Below are positions 8,476-21,366 of a stretch of DNA of 64,000 nt, piece after piece. Location of the stretch: the NCBI RefSeq assembly GCF_004854025.1, contig NZ_STGM01000001.1:496001-560000 (forward strand), read 5' to 3'. The DNA is from Microbacterium hydrothermale (GTDB lineage: Bacteria > Actinomycetota > Actinomycetes > Actinomycetales > Microbacteriaceae). Position 1 is the first letter of the stretch, and each line of letters opens with the position of its first letter. The notes beneath the pieces are model-generated. The model had not been told where the DNA came from. It saw nothing but the letters and a program-made list of their open reading frames with translations, and ran no database searches. The position numbers and the translations under genes are program-made.

Positions 8476-10545
8476 GTGACCTCCGAGTACTCCGCCCATC
8501 ACCTCCAGGTCCTCGAGGGCCTCGAAGCCGTGCGCAAGCGCCCGGGAATGTACATCGGGTCGACCGACTCCCGCGGTCTCATGCACTGCCTGTGGGAGAT
8601 CATCGACAACTCCGTCGACGAGGCCCTCGGCGGCCACGGCACCCGCATCGACATCGTGCTGCACGCCGACGGCAGCGTCGAGGTGCGCGACCGCGCCCGC
8701 GGCATCCCCGTCGACGTCGAACCCCGCACCGGCCTCACCGGCGTCGAGGTGGTCTTCACCAAGCTCCACGCGGGAGGCAAGTTCGGCGGCGGGTCCTACG
8801 CGGCATCCGGAGGCCTGCACGGCGTCGGCGCCTCGGTCGTGAACGCCCTCTCGGAACGTCTCGACGTGGAGGTCGATCGCGGCGGCAAGACGTACGCGAT
8901 GTCATTCCATCGCGGCGAACCCGGGCTCTTCGCCGGCGACGGTCCCGATGCCCCCTTCACTCCCTTTGAGCGCAGCAGCGAACTCCGCGTCGTCGGCAAG
9001 GCCGCCCGCGGCGTCACCGGTACGCGCATCCGCTACTGGGCCGATCGCCAGATCTTCACGAAAGACGCCGCCTTCGGCCACGACGAACTCGTGCAGCGCG
9101 TGCGTCAGACGGCGTTCCTCGTGCCGGGCCTCGAGATCGTCGTCCTCGACGACCGCGGCGACGAGCGCATCGAGACGAGCTATCGCTTCGACGGCGGCAT
9201 CTCGGAGTTCGCGGACTTCCTCGCCCCCGACGCCGCCGTCACCGACACCTGGCGCCTCACCGGCACGGGCACGTTCACCGAGACGGTTCCCGTGCTGCAG
9301 CCCGGCGGCTCGATGATCCCCACCGAGGTCGAGCGCTCGTGCGAGGTCGACATCGCCGTGCGGTGGGGGACCGGATACGACACCACCACGCGCTCGTTCG
9401 TCAACATCATCGCCACACCCAAGGGCGGAACGCACCAGCAGGGCTTCGAGCAGGGCCTCATGAAGGTCCTGCGCACGCAGGTCGATCAGAACGCGCGCAA
9501 GCTCAAGGTGGGCAACGACAAGATCGAGAAGGACGACATCCTCGCGGGGCTGTCCGCCGTCCTGACCGTGCGCCTGCCCGAGCCGCAGTTCGAGGGTCAG
9601 ACGAAAGAGGTGCTCGGCACTCCCGCCGTCCGCCAGATCGTGGCATCCGTCGTTCAGAAAGAACTTGCGGCGCGCTTCGCATCGCCCAAACGCGACGACA
9701 AGGCGCAGACGGCGCAGCTGCTCGAGAAGATCGTCTCCGAGATGAAGGCGCGCATCTCGGCGCGCACCCACAAAGAGACGCAGCGCCGCAAGAACGCCCT
9801 CGAGTCGTCGTCGTTGCCGGCCAAGCTCGTGGACTGCCGTTCCAACGACGTCAACGACTCCGAGCTGTTCATCGTCGAGGGCGACTCGGCGCTCGGCACC
9901 GCCAAGCTCGCGCGCAACAGCGAGTATCAGGCTCTGCTGCCGATCCGCGGCAAGATCCTCAACACGCAGAAGGCCTCGATCAGCGACATGCTGTCGAACG
10001 CCGAGTGCGCCTCGATCATCCAGGTGATCGGCGCCGGATCCGGCCGCTCGTTCGATCTCGAGGCGGCGCGCTACGGCAAGATCATCCTGATGAGCGACGC
10101 CGACGTCGACGGCGCGCACATCCGCACCCTGCTGCTCACGCTGTTCTTCCGGTACATGCGCCCCCTCGTCGAAGAGGGGCGCGTGTTCGCGGCCGTCCCG
10201 CCCCTGCACCGCGTGATCGTGATGAACCCCGGCTCGAAGCCGAACGAGACGATCTACACGTACAGCGAGCAGGAGCTGCACCAGCTGCTGACCAAGCTCA
10301 AGCGTTCGAACAAGCGCTGGCAGGAGCCCGTGCAGCGCTACAAGGGCCTCGGCGAGATGGATGCCGACCAGCTCGCGACGACGACCATGGATCGCGGTGG
10401 CCGCATGCTGCGGCGCGTCCGTGTGCAGGACATGGAGGCCGCGGCATCCGTGTTCGATCTGCTCATGGGCAGTGACGTGGCCCCGCGCCGCGAGTTCATC
10501 ATCGACTCGAGCGACCGCTTGGCGCGCGAGCGCATCGACGTCTGA
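8476..10545 (+). CDS. parE: Type IIA DNA topoisomerase subunit B (ParE/GyrB-like)
   Basis: The ATPase and TOPRIM subunit of a topoisomerase IV-type enzyme, 689 residues. It opens with HHLQVLEGLEAVRKRPGMYIG, the GHKL ATPase signature (EIIDNSVDEAL, GLHGVGASVVNALS), then the transducer domain, and a TOPRIM domain with IVEGDSALGTAKLAR and the acidic DADVDGAHIRTL. The end matches the family tail (RYKGLGEMDADQL). The GTG at 8476 is a leaderless start. The A subunit is encoded convergently just downstream. Because the pair is arranged tail to tail rather than as a gyrBA operon, I favour the second, ParE/ParC-type enzyme that many actinobacteria carry besides gyrase. Confidence 0.9.
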   Translation: MTSEYSAHHLQVLEGLEAVRKRPGMYIGSTDSRGLMHCLWEIIDNSVDEALGGHGTRIDIVLHADGSVEVRDRARGIPVDVEPRTGLTGVEVVFTKLHAGGKFGGGSYAASGGLHGVGASVVNALSERLDVEVDRGGKTYAMSFHRGEPGLFAGDGPDAPFTPFERSSELRVVGKAARGVTGTRIRYWADRQIFTKDAAFGHDELVQRVRQTAFLVPGLEIVVLDDRGDERIETSYRFDGGISEFADFLAPDAAVTDTWRLTGTGTFTETVPVLQPGGSMIPTEVERSCEVDIAVRWGTGYDTTTRSFVNIIATPKGGTHQQGFEQGLMKVLRTQVDQNARKLKVGNDKIEKDDILAGLSAVLTVRLPEPQFEGQTKEVLGTPAVRQIVASVVQKELAARFASPKRDDKAQTAQLLEKIVSEMKARISARTHKETQRRKNALESSSLPAKLVDCRSNDVNDSELFIVEGDSALGTAKLARNSEYQALLPIRGKILNTQKASISDMLSNAECASIIQVIGAGSGRSFDLEAARYGKIILMSDADVDGAHIRTLLLTLFFRYMRPLVEEGRVFAAVPPLHRVIVMNPGSKPNETIYTYSEQELHQLLTKLKRSNKRWQEPVQRYKGLGEMDADQLATTTMDRGGRMLRRVRVQDMEAAASVFDLLMGSDVAPRREFIIDSSDRLARERIDV

Positions 10546-10570
10546 CGGGCGGCCGCGGCCGGCGCCGCGG

Positions 10571-13042
10571 TCAGCGGACCACGGTGCCGATCGCGCCGAT
10601 CACGGCCTCGAGGGGCTGACCCGAGGCGTCGCGCTTGGCGCCGGTCTCGGGCAGCGTGCGCACCGATCCGTCGGCGCCGACCGCACGAGGATCCGTGCCC
10701 ACCCACGCCAGCGCGAGGGCGTCCTCGCCGCGGAGCAGGCGCTGCGCGCGCACCCCGCCCGTGGCACGTCCCTTCGCGGGGAACTCGGTGAAGGCCGAGA
10801 CCTTGGCCGATCCGGCGTCGGTTCCGGGCAGCGCCGCCGACGACCCGGCCACGGTGACGACGACCGCGTCGAAGGCCGAGGCGCCGACGACCGCGAACGC
10901 GATCACGCGCGCACCGTCGGAGAGGCGGATGCCGGCCATCCCACCCGCGGAACGCCCCTGCGGCCGCACCGAGGAGGCGTCGAAGCGCAGAAGCTGCGCG
11001 TCGCTGGCGACGAAGACGAGCTCGGCGTTGTCGCCGGCGGGCGCTGCACCGACGACCCGGTCGCCGTCGCGGAGGGAGATGATCTCGATCTCGTCCTTCG
11101 TGCCGAGCTCGCTCGCGGCGACGCGCTTGACGACGCCCTGCGCGGTGCCGAGGGCGATGGTGGGGGCGTCCGCCAGGGGCACGAGGGCGACGACGCTTTC
11201 GCCCTTCGCGAGCGCGAGGTACTGCTCGACCTTCGTTCCGGCGGACAGGTGCACGGAGTTCGCGGGCACCGACGGCAGATCGACGGGGGAGAAGCGCACG
11301 AGCCGGCCGGCCGAGGTGACCGCGCCGATGTCGCCGCGCGTGGTGGTGTCGACAGCGGAGCGGACCGCGTCGTGCTTCGAGCGTCGCGTGGGGGCGACCA
11401 CGCCTCCGCCGGGGACGTCGGCGACGAGCTCGGCCCGCACCATGCGTCCCGTCGCCGAGAGGTAGACGCGGCAGGGTGCGTCGGCGATCTGCAGGTCGGC
11501 GGCCGCCGCGGCCTTGGCCGAGCGGGGCTGCACGGGACCGCCGTTGAGCAGCATCGTGCGGCGGGGCGTGCCGTAGGCCTCGGCCGCGGCATCCAGTTCT
11601 CGAGCCACCTGCTGTCGCAGCAGCGTCTCGCTGCCGAGCAGCTCGACCAGCTGCGCGATCTCGGCGTTCAACTGGTCGCGCTCGGCTTCGAGCTCGATGC
11701 GGGAGAACTTCGTCAGGCGGCGAAGACGCAGCTCGAGGATGTACTCCGCCTGCGGGTGCGAGAGATCGAACACCTCCTGCAGCTTGGTGCGCGCCTGCTC
11801 GCCGTCGTCGGAGGAGCGGATGACCTGGATGACCTCGTCGATGTCGAGGATCGCGATGAGAAGGCCCTCGACGAGGTGGAGGCGTTCGCGCTTGCGCGCG
11901 AGACGGTACTCGCTGCGGCGCGTGACGACGCGGATGCGGTGGTCGATGTAGACGCGCAGCATCTCGCGGAGTCCGAGCGTCTGCGGCTGGCCGTCGACGA
12001 GGGCGACGTTGTTGATGCCGAAGGAGTCCTCGAGCGGGGTGAGGCGGTAGAGGTGCTCGAGCACCGCCTTCGGGTCGAACCCGGTCTTGATGCCGATCAC
12101 CAGGCGCAGACCGTTGTTGCGGTCGGTCAGGTCGGTGACGTCGGCGATGCCGGCGAGCTTCTTCGCCTGCACCGCGTCCTTGATCTTCTCGATCACGCGC
12201 TCGGGCCCGACGAGGTAGGGCAGTTCGGTGATGACGATGCCGGTCCGACGCGGGCCGAGCGACTCGATCGACGCCTTCGCCCGGGTCCGGAAGGTGCCGC
12301 GGCCGTTGGTGTACGCGTCCTTGATGCCGTCGAGGCCGACGATGATGCCGCCCGAGGGGAGATCGGGGCCGGGGACGAACTCCATGAGCTCTTCGACCGT
12401 GGCATCCGGGTTCTGCAGCAGGTGGGTCGCCGCGGCGACCACCTCGATCAGGTTGTGCGGCGCCATGTTGGTGGCCATGCCGACCGCGATGCCGGTCGCT
12501 CCGTTGACGAGCAGGTTGGGGAAGGCGGCGGGGAGCACCTCGGGCTGCTGGAACTGCCCGTCGTAGTTCGGGATGAAGTCCACGACGTCTTCGTCGAGGT
12601 TCTCGGTGAGCGCGAGCGCCGGGGGAGCCAGGCGCGCCTCGGTGTAGCGCGGGGCGGCGGGGCCGTCGTCGAGTGATCCGAAGTTGCCGTGGCCGTCGAC
12701 GAGGGGCACCCGCAGCGAGAAGTACTGCGCGAGGCGGACGAGGGCGTCGTAGATCGGCGCGTCTCCGTGCGGGTGGAGCTTTCCCATCACCTCGCCCACC
12801 ACGCGCGCGCTCTTGACGTGGCCGCGGTCGGGGCGCAGTCCCATCTCGGCCATCTGGTACAGGATGCGGCGCTGCACGGGCTTGAGCCCGTCGCGGGCGT
12901 CGGGCAGGGCGCGCGAGTAGATGACGGAGTAGGCGTACTCCAGGAACGACCCCTGCATCTCAGTCGAGACGTCGACGTCTTCGATGCGCTCGGTCACGGA
13001 AGAGCCGGTCGCGGCTGAGGAGGAGGAACGGGAATCGGGCAT
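10571..13042 (-). CDS. parC: Type IIA DNA topoisomerase subunit A (ParC/GyrA-like)
   Basis: The DNA breakage-reunion subunit, 823 residues. The start at 13042 gives a Ser-rich N-terminal tail, then [31 protein letters not shown]. The catalytic tyrosine is Tyr133 in [10 protein letters not shown] coiled-coil and tower region follows, and from about residue 520 a beta-pinwheel domain with irregular repeats ([36 protein letters not shown]). The motif QRGGKG, which marks true gyrase A pinwheels, is not seen, which supports a ParC-type role. It is convergent with parE, the ends being 25 bp apart. Confidence 0.9.
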   Translation of the reverse strand: MPDSRSSSSAATGSSVTERIEDVDVSTEMQGSFLEYAYSVIYSRALPDARDGLKPVQRRILYQMAEMGLRPDRGHVKSARVVGEVMGKLHPHGDAPIYDALVRLAQYFSLRVPLVDGHGNFGSLDDGPAAPRYTEARLAPPALALTENLDEDVVDFIPNYDGQFQQPEVLPAAFPNLLVNGATGIAVGMATNMAPHNLIEVVAAATHLLQNPDATVEELMEFVPGPDLPSGGIIVGLDGIKDAYTNGRGTFRTRAKASIESLGPRRTGIVITELPYLVGPERVIEKIKDAVQAKKLAGIADVTDLTDRNNGLRLVIGIKTGFDPKAVLEHLYRLTPLEDSFGINNVALVDGQPQTLGLREMLRVYIDHRIRVVTRRSEYRLARKRERLHLVEGLLIAILDIDEVIQVIRSSDDGEQARTKLQEVFDLSHPQAEYILELRLRRLTKFSRIELEAERDQLNAEIAQLVELLGSETLLRQQVARELDAAAEAYGTPRRTMLLNGGPVQPRSAKAAAAADLQIADAPCRVYLSATGRMVRAELVADVPGGGVVAPTRRSKHDAVRSAVDTTTRGDIGAVTSAGRLVRFSPVDLPSVPANSVHLSAGTKVEQYLALAKGESVVALVPLADAPTIALGTAQGVVKRVAASELGTKDEIEIISLRDGDRVVGAAPAGDNAELVFVASDAQLLRFDASSVRPQGRSAGGMAGIRLSDGARVIAFAVVGASAFDAVVVTVAGSSAALPGTDAGSAKVSAFTEFPAKGRATGGVRAQRLLRGEDALALAWVGTDPRAVGADGSVRTLPETGAKRDASGQPLEAVIGAIGTVVR

Positions 13043-13112
13043 ATCAACGACCTCGGGTCGGGCGGGCGTCCGGTCGGGACGGGGTCGGGAGCCGTGTGGA
13101 AGACTTGCTCCG

Positions 13113-14240
13113 ATGTCACTCAGCCTACCGGCGGACCCGCCGCGCTCCCGGAGCCTCACCGGTGTGGTGGAGCAGTCGATCGCCGCTCTGTCGGGCGCCT
13201 CGGAGTGGTTCGCCCCCGCTCAGAGCGCGATCGTCTTCCTCGTCGACGGATTGGGCGCCCACAACCTCGCCGCGCGGCGCGGTCACGCGCGATTCCTGGG
13301 ATCCGTCGGCGGGCGCAAGGACTTCGCCCGCACGGTGTTCCCCTCGACCACCGCCGCAGCGCTGACGAGCCTGCTCACGGGCACCGCCCCGGGCACCCAC
13401 GGCATCGTCGGCTACCGCGCCCGCATCCCCGGCACCGACCGCGTGCCGAACCAGTTGCACGGGTGGGAGACCGACGGCCTCGACCCGCACTCCTGGCAGC
13501 GTCGCACCCCGCTGTTCGAGACCCACGCGGCATCCGGCCGCGAGGCCTTCGTCGTCTCGCGCCCGAGCTACACGGGAACCGGATTCACCGAGGCCACCCT
13601 CCGCGGAGCGTCGTTCTTCCCCTCCGACGACCTCGACGAACGCGTGGCCCTCGCGGCCGACCTCGCCGCGCGGCATCCGGGGTCTCTGACGTACCTTTAC
13701 GCGCCCGAGCTCGACACCGCCGGGCACCGCGACGGCTGGGAATCCGACCGGTGGACCGACGCCCTCGAACGCGTCGACGCCGCCGCGCGGCGTCTGTCCG
13801 AGGCGATCGGCCCGCGCACGGGTGTCTTGGTGACGGCCGACCACGGCATGGTCGACGTCCCGGCGCACAAGCACGTGCTGCTGCGCGACGGCGACCCCCT
13901 GCTCGACGGCGTCGCCCTGGTCGGCGGCGAGCCCCGCATGCTCCACCTCTATGCGGAGGAGGGGCGGGCGGATGCCGTGGCCGCGCGCTGGAAGACCGAC
14001 GAGGCCGCGCACGCGTGGGTGCTGACGCGCGACGAGGCGATCGAGGCGGGACTGTTCGGGCCTGTCGACGACGAGGTGCGCCCGCGGATCGGCGATGTGG
14101 TGGTCGCCGCGCGTGGCCGCTTCGCCTACTACGACGATCGCGAAGCCGACAAGCGTCCGCAGCGCATGGTCGGCCAGCACGGCTCGCTCACCGACGAGGA
14201 GCGCACCGTCCCCCTGCTGCGGCTCGGCGCCTTCGCCTGA
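13113..14240 (+). CDS. Alkaline-phosphatase-superfamily nucleotide pyrophosphatase/phosphodiesterase
   Basis: A 375-residue protein of the type I phosphodiesterase/nucleotide pyrophosphatase family, metalloenzymes that hydrolyse phosphodiester or pyrophosphate bonds. The N-terminal metal site is [15 protein letters not shown] and the nucleophile segment is [28 protein letters not shown] second metal site is [18 protein letters not shown] and a third is [13 protein letters not shown]. No signal peptide is evident, so it may be cytosolic. The ATG at 13113 is 70 bp from the divergent parC start. Substrate unknown. Confidence 0.85.
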   Translation: MSLSLPADPPRSRSLTGVVEQSIAALSGASEWFAPAQSAIVFLVDGLGAHNLAARRGHARFLGSVGGRKDFARTVFPSTTAAALTSLLTGTAPGTHGIVGYRARIPGTDRVPNQLHGWETDGLDPHSWQRRTPLFETHAASGREAFVVSRPSYTGTGFTEATLRGASFFPSDDLDERVALAADLAARHPGSLTYLYAPELDTAGHRDGWESDRWTDALERVDAAARRLSEAIGPRTGVLVTADHGMVDVPAHKHVLLRDGDPLLDGVALVGGEPRMLHLYAEEGRADAVAARWKTDEAAHAWVLTRDEAIEAGLFGPVDDEVRPRIGDVVVAARGRFAYYDDREADKRPQRMVGQHGSLTDEERTVPLLRLGAFA

Positions 14241-14342
14241 CGCCAGCGCGCGGTCGCTGTCGCCGGACACCCCGATCGACGGATGCCGCCACCGGATGCG
14301 TTCGAGCGGGAACGGGCCCAGCCCGACGAGGGAGAGCGCGCG

Positions 14343-15368
14343 TCAGCTCTCGTCGCTGCGCGCCCCGAAGACGATCTCATCCCACGACGGCATCGACGGA
14401 CGCCCCTTTGCGCGTCGCGCGGTGTCGGGCTGGGGACGCTCGGGCTCGACGGTGTCGTCGACGCTCTCGTCGCGGTAGCCGGGTTCGACGGCGTCGAACA
14501 GGGCCACCGGAGGAGCGGACGGACGCGGCTCGGGCTCGATCTCGGCGGCGCCCGGCAGGGGCTCGCGCTGACCGCGACGGCGACGGAGCGCCTCCAGCAG
14601 GTCGGCCGTCTCGGACGAGGTCACGGGAGCGTCGGGAGCCCGCTTGATCGCGGCGGCCTGCACGGCCGGGGCGACCGGACCGGTCGCCTCGACGCCCGGC
14701 TCGTCGTCGATGTCGAGACGACGCGGGCCGAAGGCCCCGCTGTCGAAACGCGAGTCGTCTTTCGCGACGTTGTCGAGGGCGCGCAGACGCGGGATGAGCC
14801 CCTCGGGCAGCGATCCCTGCCGCGAGAGCTGGATCGCGTCGGCGTTCTGGGGGGAGAGGGTGCTGCGGCGCGGCTCGAAGCCCCAGCGGGCGTCGTGGTC
14901 GATGCCGTTCGCGGTGAACTCCAGCTTGACCATCCAGCCGGAGCCCTCCTTCCAGCTGGTCCAGCGCTCCGCCGAGGCGCCCGCCTCGGCCAGCTTGGCG
15001 CGCACGGCCGCTCCGAAGGTGATGGGGGCGTCGTGTTCGAGAGTGCCGCCCAGCAGCACGGGGACCGCGAGGGCCTGCGCGACGACGTGCTCGCGCTCGG
15101 CGAGCACGGGTCCTTCGAAGCGCTCCACGTCCTCGACGCGTGCGTTCAGGAGGGTCGCCACTTCGCGCGCCGACAGGCCGGCGCGGATATGGGCCTGGAT
15201 CTCCCGGGGGCTGGGGCGCGGGGCGCGGTCGTCGTCTTCGCGGTCGCGACGTGCGCGGCGCGCCTCGGCGCGCAGCACCTCGTCGAGCGCGAGGGCGAAG
15301 CGTTCGCCGGACTGCGTCGCCACGACGAGGACGTCATCTTCGGTTCCGATGACTTTGAGCTGTTCCAT
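14343..15368 (-). CDS. sepH: Septation protein SepH
   Basis: A 341-residue actinobacterial cell-division protein of the DUF3071/SepH family, known in Streptomyces and Mycobacterium to bind FtsZ and stimulate its assembly. The conserved N-terminal domain is visible: MEQLKVIGTEDDVLVVATQSGERF, then a helix-turn-helix-like SPREIQAHIRAGLSAREVATLL and RVEDVERFEGPVLAEREHVVAQA. The remaining two thirds are less ordered, with Ser/Pro/Glu-rich stretches. ATG at 15368 has GGAGGGG about 8 nt upstream; an in-frame GTG at 15377 is an alternative. It stands alone between convergent and divergent neighbours. Confidence 0.9.
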   Translation of the reverse strand: MEQLKVIGTEDDVLVVATQSGERFALALDEVLRAEARRARRDREDDDRAPRPSPREIQAHIRAGLSAREVATLLNARVEDVERFEGPVLAEREHVVAQALAVPVLLGGTLEHDAPITFGAAVRAKLAEAGASAERWTSWKEGSGWMVKLEFTANGIDHDARWGFEPRRSTLSPQNADAIQLSRQGSLPEGLIPRLRALDNVAKDDSRFDSGAFGPRRLDIDDEPGVEATGPVAPAVQAAAIKRAPDAPVTSSETADLLEALRRRRGQREPLPGAAEIEPEPRPSAPPVALFDAVEPGYRDESVDDTVEPERPQPDTARRAKGRPSMPSWDEIVFGARSDES

Positions 15369-15377
15369 GCGAAACAC

Positions 15378-15589
15378 CCCTCCGATCTGCGGTCAGCGCC
15401 CATGCTGACATGCGCGCCGCCCGGTTGCGGGAATATCCGGGGCGCGCCGCGAGTTTCCCGTCTCGCCCGACACGCGAACACCGCCGAGAGCATTTGCTTA
15501 TCGCAGACGTGTCATGCAAACTATGGCCGCCCGATCGGGCACCCGATGGGGCACAGCACCACGAAAACCGGAAGTAGAGACCCGCACGC
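15378..15589. promoter_or_regulatory. Divergent regulatory region of sepH and the DUF4193 gene
   Basis: This 212-bp gap holds the sepH ribosome site and a relatively AT-rich stretch near 15490-15526. A weak promoter reading is TTGCTT (15494-15499) with AACTAT (15519-15524), 19 bp apart. The DUF4193 start has GGAAG about 16 nt upstream. I see no gene in it. Confidence 0.3.
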
Positions 15590-15883
15590 ATGGCAACCGA
15601 TTACGACGCACCGCGCAAGACCGAGGACGACAGCGAGTCGATCGAGGCCCTCAAGGAGCGCGTGCCCGACAAGGCGTCGGGGTCGATCGACAACGAGGAT
15701 GCCGACAACCCCTCGGGCTTCGAACTGCCCGGCGCCGACCTCTCCCACATCGAGCTCGATGTCGTCGTCCTGCCCCCGCAGGAGGACGAGTTCACCTGCA
15801 TGAACTGCTTCCTCGTGAAGCACCGCTCCCAGATCGCGGAGGAGAGCGGCCCCGGCTTCATCTGCCTGGAGTGCGCAGCCTGA
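15590..15883 (+). CDS. DUF4193 family protein
   Basis: A 97-residue acidic protein of a family found in nearly all Actinobacteria and of unknown function. The N-terminal half is charged and probably flexible ([19 protein letters not shown]). The C-terminal half has [20 protein letters not shown] and FICLECAA, that is CxxC...CxxC, which suggests a small zinc ribbon. It ends inside the 3' end of the convergent DUF3093 gene, the two sharing 26 bp. This placement beside sepH, DUF3093 and dut is typical of the phylum. Confidence 0.9.
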   Translation: MATDYDAPRKTEDDSESIEALKERVPDKASGSIDNEDADNPSGFELPGADLSHIELDVVVLPPQEDEFTCMNCFLVKHRSQIAEESGPGFICLECAA

Positions 15884-16349
15884 TCTGAGCGCGCTGGATC
15901 GCCGCGACGAGGCGATCCGGCGTGCGGGTGGACACCACCCACGACGGGGTCGGGTCGTCGGGATCGGTCACGGGAACCGTGACGATGCCGTCGATCCCAC
16001 CCCGGATGACATGCCAGGCCCGGTGGTCGAGACCACTCCCGCGGGCCGTGCGGGCCTCCTCGGCGACGACGCCGGAGGGAACGCCCAGGAACTCCACCGG
16101 GATGTGCGCGCGTCCGGCGCGCAGCTCACCGTCGCGCACCTCGACGACGGGGGAGAGCGCCAGCAGAGCGACCACGATGGCCACCGACACGATCAGCCCG
16201 ATGAACAGGGCCAGGGTCGTGTCCAGCGGCGAGAAGACGACCGCCGCCATCGGACCGCACACGGCGGCGGCGACGAGCGCCCACAGCGACGGACTCAGGC
16301 GCTCTCGGTACTCGGCTGCGGTGCGGATGCCGCACCCCCTCTTCTGCAT
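15858..16349 (-). CDS. DUF3093 family membrane protein
   Basis: A 163-residue protein with two closely spaced N-terminal membrane helices ([18 protein letters not shown] and [20 protein letters not shown]) followed by a soluble domain with [22 protein letters not shown] and [15 protein letters not shown], the family pattern. Function unknown. Its ATG at 16349 is only 12 bp from the divergent dut start, and its 3' end overlaps DUF4193 by 26 bp, so it is squeezed on both sides. Its promoter must lie inside dut. Confidence 0.88.
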   Translation of the reverse strand: MQKRGCGIRTAAEYRERLSPSLWALVAAAVCGPMAAVVFSPLDTTLALFIGLIVSVAIVVALLALSPVVEVRDGELRAGRAHIPVEFLGVPSGVVAEEARTARGSGLDHRAWHVIRGGIDGIVTVPVTDPDDPTPSWVVSTRTPDRLVAAIQRAQIRLRTPGR

Positions 16350-16355
16350 TACCCT
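16350..16355 (+). promoter_or_regulatory. -10 box of leaderless dut promoter
   Basis: TACCCT is 6 nt before the dut GTG. It directly abuts the start codon of the divergent DUF3093 gene, so dut promoter binding and DUF3093 transcription could interfere. Confidence 0.45.
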
Positions 16356-16361
16356 CGTGGG

Positions 16362-16817
16362 GTGACCGAAACGGTGGACGTCCCAATTGTCGCATCCGAG
16401 CCCCCGGTCTTCGCCCACCCCGGCGACGCCGGGGCCGACCTGACCGCCGCCGAGGCGGTCCTCCTCGAGCCGGGCCGCCGCGCTCTCGTGGGAACGGGAG
16501 TGCGCATCGCCCTCCCCGAGGGGTACGCCGCCTTCGTGGTCCCGCGCAGCGGGCTGGCCGCGAAGCACGGCATCACCATCGTCAACGCCCCCGGCACGAT
16601 CGACGCCGGGTACCGCGGCGAGATCAAGGTCGCCCTGCTGAACACCGACCTCGACGAGGCGTACGACATCGCGGTCGGAGACCGCATCGCCCAGCTCATC
16701 GTGATGCCCGTCCCGCCCGTGCGCTTCGTCCCCGTCGACGAACTCCCCGAGAGCGTGCGCGGCGAAGGCGGTTTCGGATCGAGCGGATACCAGAGCCTGC
16801 AAGGGAGCACCCGATGA
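16362..16817 (+). CDS. dut: dUTP diphosphatase
   Basis: Trimeric dUTPase that hydrolyses dUTP to dUMP, keeping uracil out of DNA and feeding thymidylate synthesis. The 151 residues carry the five family motifs: [13 protein letters not shown] (motif 1), [12 protein letters not shown] (2), [21 protein letters not shown] (3, shown to its [10 protein letters not shown] core), [11 protein letters not shown] (4) and [10 protein letters not shown] (5, the nucleotide-capping arm). The GTG at 16362 is leaderless. The stop overlaps the DUF3710 start by 4 bp, so dut, DUF3710 and DUF3159 form one operon. Confidence 0.95.
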   Translation: MTETVDVPIVASEPPVFAHPGDAGADLTAAEAVLLEPGRRALVGTGVRIALPEGYAAFVVPRSGLAAKHGITIVNAPGTIDAGYRGEIKVALLNTDLDEAYDIAVGDRIAQLIVMPVPPVRFVPVDELPESVRGEGGFGSSGYQSLQGSTR

Positions 16818-17458
16818 CCGACGCGTCGCAGCCCACACCCGCACCCGACGGCCCCTCGGCCGACGAGCCCGGCACCGAGCTCGCGCCCCCCGCGAAGAGC
16901 GCCCCGCTCGACCGCGACAGCGCCGGCCCCTTCGACGAGGCCGAGGCGAACCCCGTGCGCCCCTACATCGACCTGGGCGGGATCAAGATCCTGCCGCGCG
17001 AGGGCCTCAACCTCCGCCTCGAGGTCGAGGAGCAGACCAAGCGCATCGTGGCCGTCGGTCTCGACTACGCCGACTCGACCCTCCAGGTGCAGCCCTTCGC
17101 CGCGCCGCGCTCGAGCGGCCTGTGGGAGGAGACGCGCGAGCAGATCCGCCAGCAGGTGAAGCAGCAGGGCGGGCGCGTGGAGGAGCGCGAGGGTCCCCTC
17201 GGTCCCGAGCTGCTCGCCGAGGTGCCGGTCGTGGCCGGAGCCGACGGCGCCGGAAAGCGTCTCGCCCGCTTCGTGGGCGTCGACGGGCCGCGCTGGTTCC
17301 TGCGCGGAGTGGTCGGGGGAGCGGCGACGAGCGACGTCGAGGCCGCCGCGGCGGTCGAAGACCTCTTCCGTTCGATCGTGGTCGTGCGCGGATCGTCGCC
17401 CATGCCGCCGCGCGACCTCATCCCCCTGCGGATGCCGTCGACTCCCGGCACCGCATGA
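16814..17458 (+). CDS. DUF3710 family protein
   Basis: A 214-residue cytosolic protein of an actinobacterial family of unknown function that regularly follows dut. The first 50 residues are Pro/Ala/Asp-rich and probably disordered. The conserved part starts at [19 protein letters not shown] and continues through [48 protein letters not shown] and [11 protein letters not shown]. It is linked to dut and to DUF3159 by ATGA overlaps at both ends. Confidence 0.9.
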   Translation: MTDASQPTPAPDGPSADEPGTELAPPAKSAPLDRDSAGPFDEAEANPVRPYIDLGGIKILPREGLNLRLEVEEQTKRIVAVGLDYADSTLQVQPFAAPRSSGLWEETREQIRQQVKQQGGRVEEREGPLGPELLAEVPVVAGADGAGKRLARFVGVDGPRWFLRGVVGGAATSDVEAAAAVEDLFRSIVVVRGSSPMPPRDLIPLRMPSTPGTA

Positions 17459-18216
17459 GCGAGGAGTCCTCCCGCCCCGACGCCGCCGCGGACGCGGAGC
17501 GCGTCCCCCTGCAGCCGCCCTCGGCCGCGGACAGCGTGGGGGCGGCCCTCGGCAACGCCGCGCGGCGCGCGGGCCTCGACCCCGCGGCGCACGGCAGCAC
17601 CGGCGCGGCGGTGTGGTCGGCGATGGGCGGGGTGCGCGGCATCCTGGAATCCGTCCTGCCGTCGCTCGCGTTCGTCGTGCTGTTCACCGTCACGATCGAC
17701 CCGGAGACGCGGCAGGGCAACCTGTGGCTCAGCCTCGGCGTCTCGGTGGGGCTCGCGGTGGTGTTCACGCTCGCGCGCCTGATCGCGAAGTCGCCGCCGA
17801 GCGCCGCGATCGGGGGACTGCTGGCGACCGTCGGTGCCGCCGTGCTCGCCCTCGTCACCGGCCGCGGCCAGGACAACTTCGTGCTGGGCTTCTTCACCAA
17901 CGGCGCATACGGAACGGCGTTCTTCGTGTCGGCGTTGATCGGCTGGCCCCTGATCGGCCTCGCCGCCGGCTACCTCCTCGGTGAGGGATCGGGCTGGCGC
18001 GCGGACCGGCGCAAGAAGCGCGCCTACACCTGGCTGTCGATCGCGTGGGCGGCGCTGTTCGCGGCGCGGCTCGTGGTGCAGTTGCCGCTCTACTTCGCCG
18101 GCGACGTCACCGCGCTCGGCACACTGAAGATCGTGATGGGCCTGCCGCTGTTCGCCCCGATGCTCGCCGTGACGTGGCTCGTGGTGCGTTCTCTCTCGCC
18201 GCGGCGCGAGTCCTGA
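17455..18216 (+). CDS. DUF3159 family membrane protein
   Basis: A 253-residue integral membrane protein of the actinobacterial DUF3159 family, function unknown. After a soluble N-terminus of about 60 residues it has roughly six hydrophobic segments, beginning with ESVLPSLAFVVLFTVTI and LWLSLGVSVGLAVVFTLARL. The end is LFAPMLAVTWLVVRSLSPRRES. The ATG at 17455 overlaps the DUF3710 stop. Its own stop is only 2 bp before the palindromic operator of acnA. Confidence 0.9.
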   Translation: MSEESSRPDAAADAERVPLQPPSAADSVGAALGNAARRAGLDPAAHGSTGAAVWSAMGGVRGILESVLPSLAFVVLFTVTIDPETRQGNLWLSLGVSVGLAVVFTLARLIAKSPPSAAIGGLLATVGAAVLALVTGRGQDNFVLGFFTNGAYGTAFFVSALIGWPLIGLAAGYLLGEGSGWRADRRKKRAYTWLSIAWAALFAARLVVQLPLYFAGDVTALGTLKIVMGLPLFAPMLAVTWLVVRSLSPRRES

Positions 18217-18218
18217 TA

Positions 18219-18238
18219 TTATCTTGACATCAAGATAA
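18219..18238. promoter_or_regulatory. Palindromic operator upstream of aconitase
   Basis: Arms TTATCTTGA and TCAAGATAA flank a CA spacer: an almost perfect 20-bp palindrome, AT-rich in a GC-rich setting. A TTGACA hexamer (18224-18229) lies inside it and could be a -35 box, so a bound protein would block the promoter. The pattern resembles operators of MarR-family regulators; a TamR-like aconitase regulator is my inference. Confidence 0.65.
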
Positions 18239-18349
18239 ATCCGTTCCCCCGAGCGGTTAGGCCGACCTTGCTGGAATCGGCCTCGCGGCGCGGGGAAGAT
18301 GGGGAGATGCGGGCCCACGCCTGCGCATTCGCCGACGAAGGAGACGATC

Positions 18350-21190
<2,841 letters not shown>

Positions 21191-21206
21191 GTGATCGTCA
21201 TCCGGT

Positions 21207-21233
21207 GCCCCGGGAGCCTCGCGCTCCCGGGGC
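21207..21233 (+). terminator. Terminator of acnA
   Basis: GCCCCGGGAGC (21207-21217) and GCTCCCGGGGC (21223-21233) form a perfect 11-bp stem with a 5-nt loop, then GCTTCGCGTTT. Confidence 0.8.
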
Positions 21234-21315
21234 GCTTCGCGTTTCGGGCGGGGGAGCGAACACTACTCGGCCGCGGACGGCAAGCCGTTGCCGGGCCCTC
21301 CGCACCCCCGGAGAC

Positions 21316-21345
21316 TAGAATCGACAGACGCGCAGACCTCTGCGC
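21316..21345 (+). promoter_or_regulatory. dxs promoter -10 and leader hairpin
   Basis: TAGAAT (21316-21321) is a good -10. Just downstream GCGCAG (21330-21335) pairs with CTGCGC (21340-21345). The leader then reaches AGAGGAGT before the ATG at 21367. Confidence 0.4.
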
Positions 21346-21366
21346 ACACCGCACGAGAGGAGTCAC

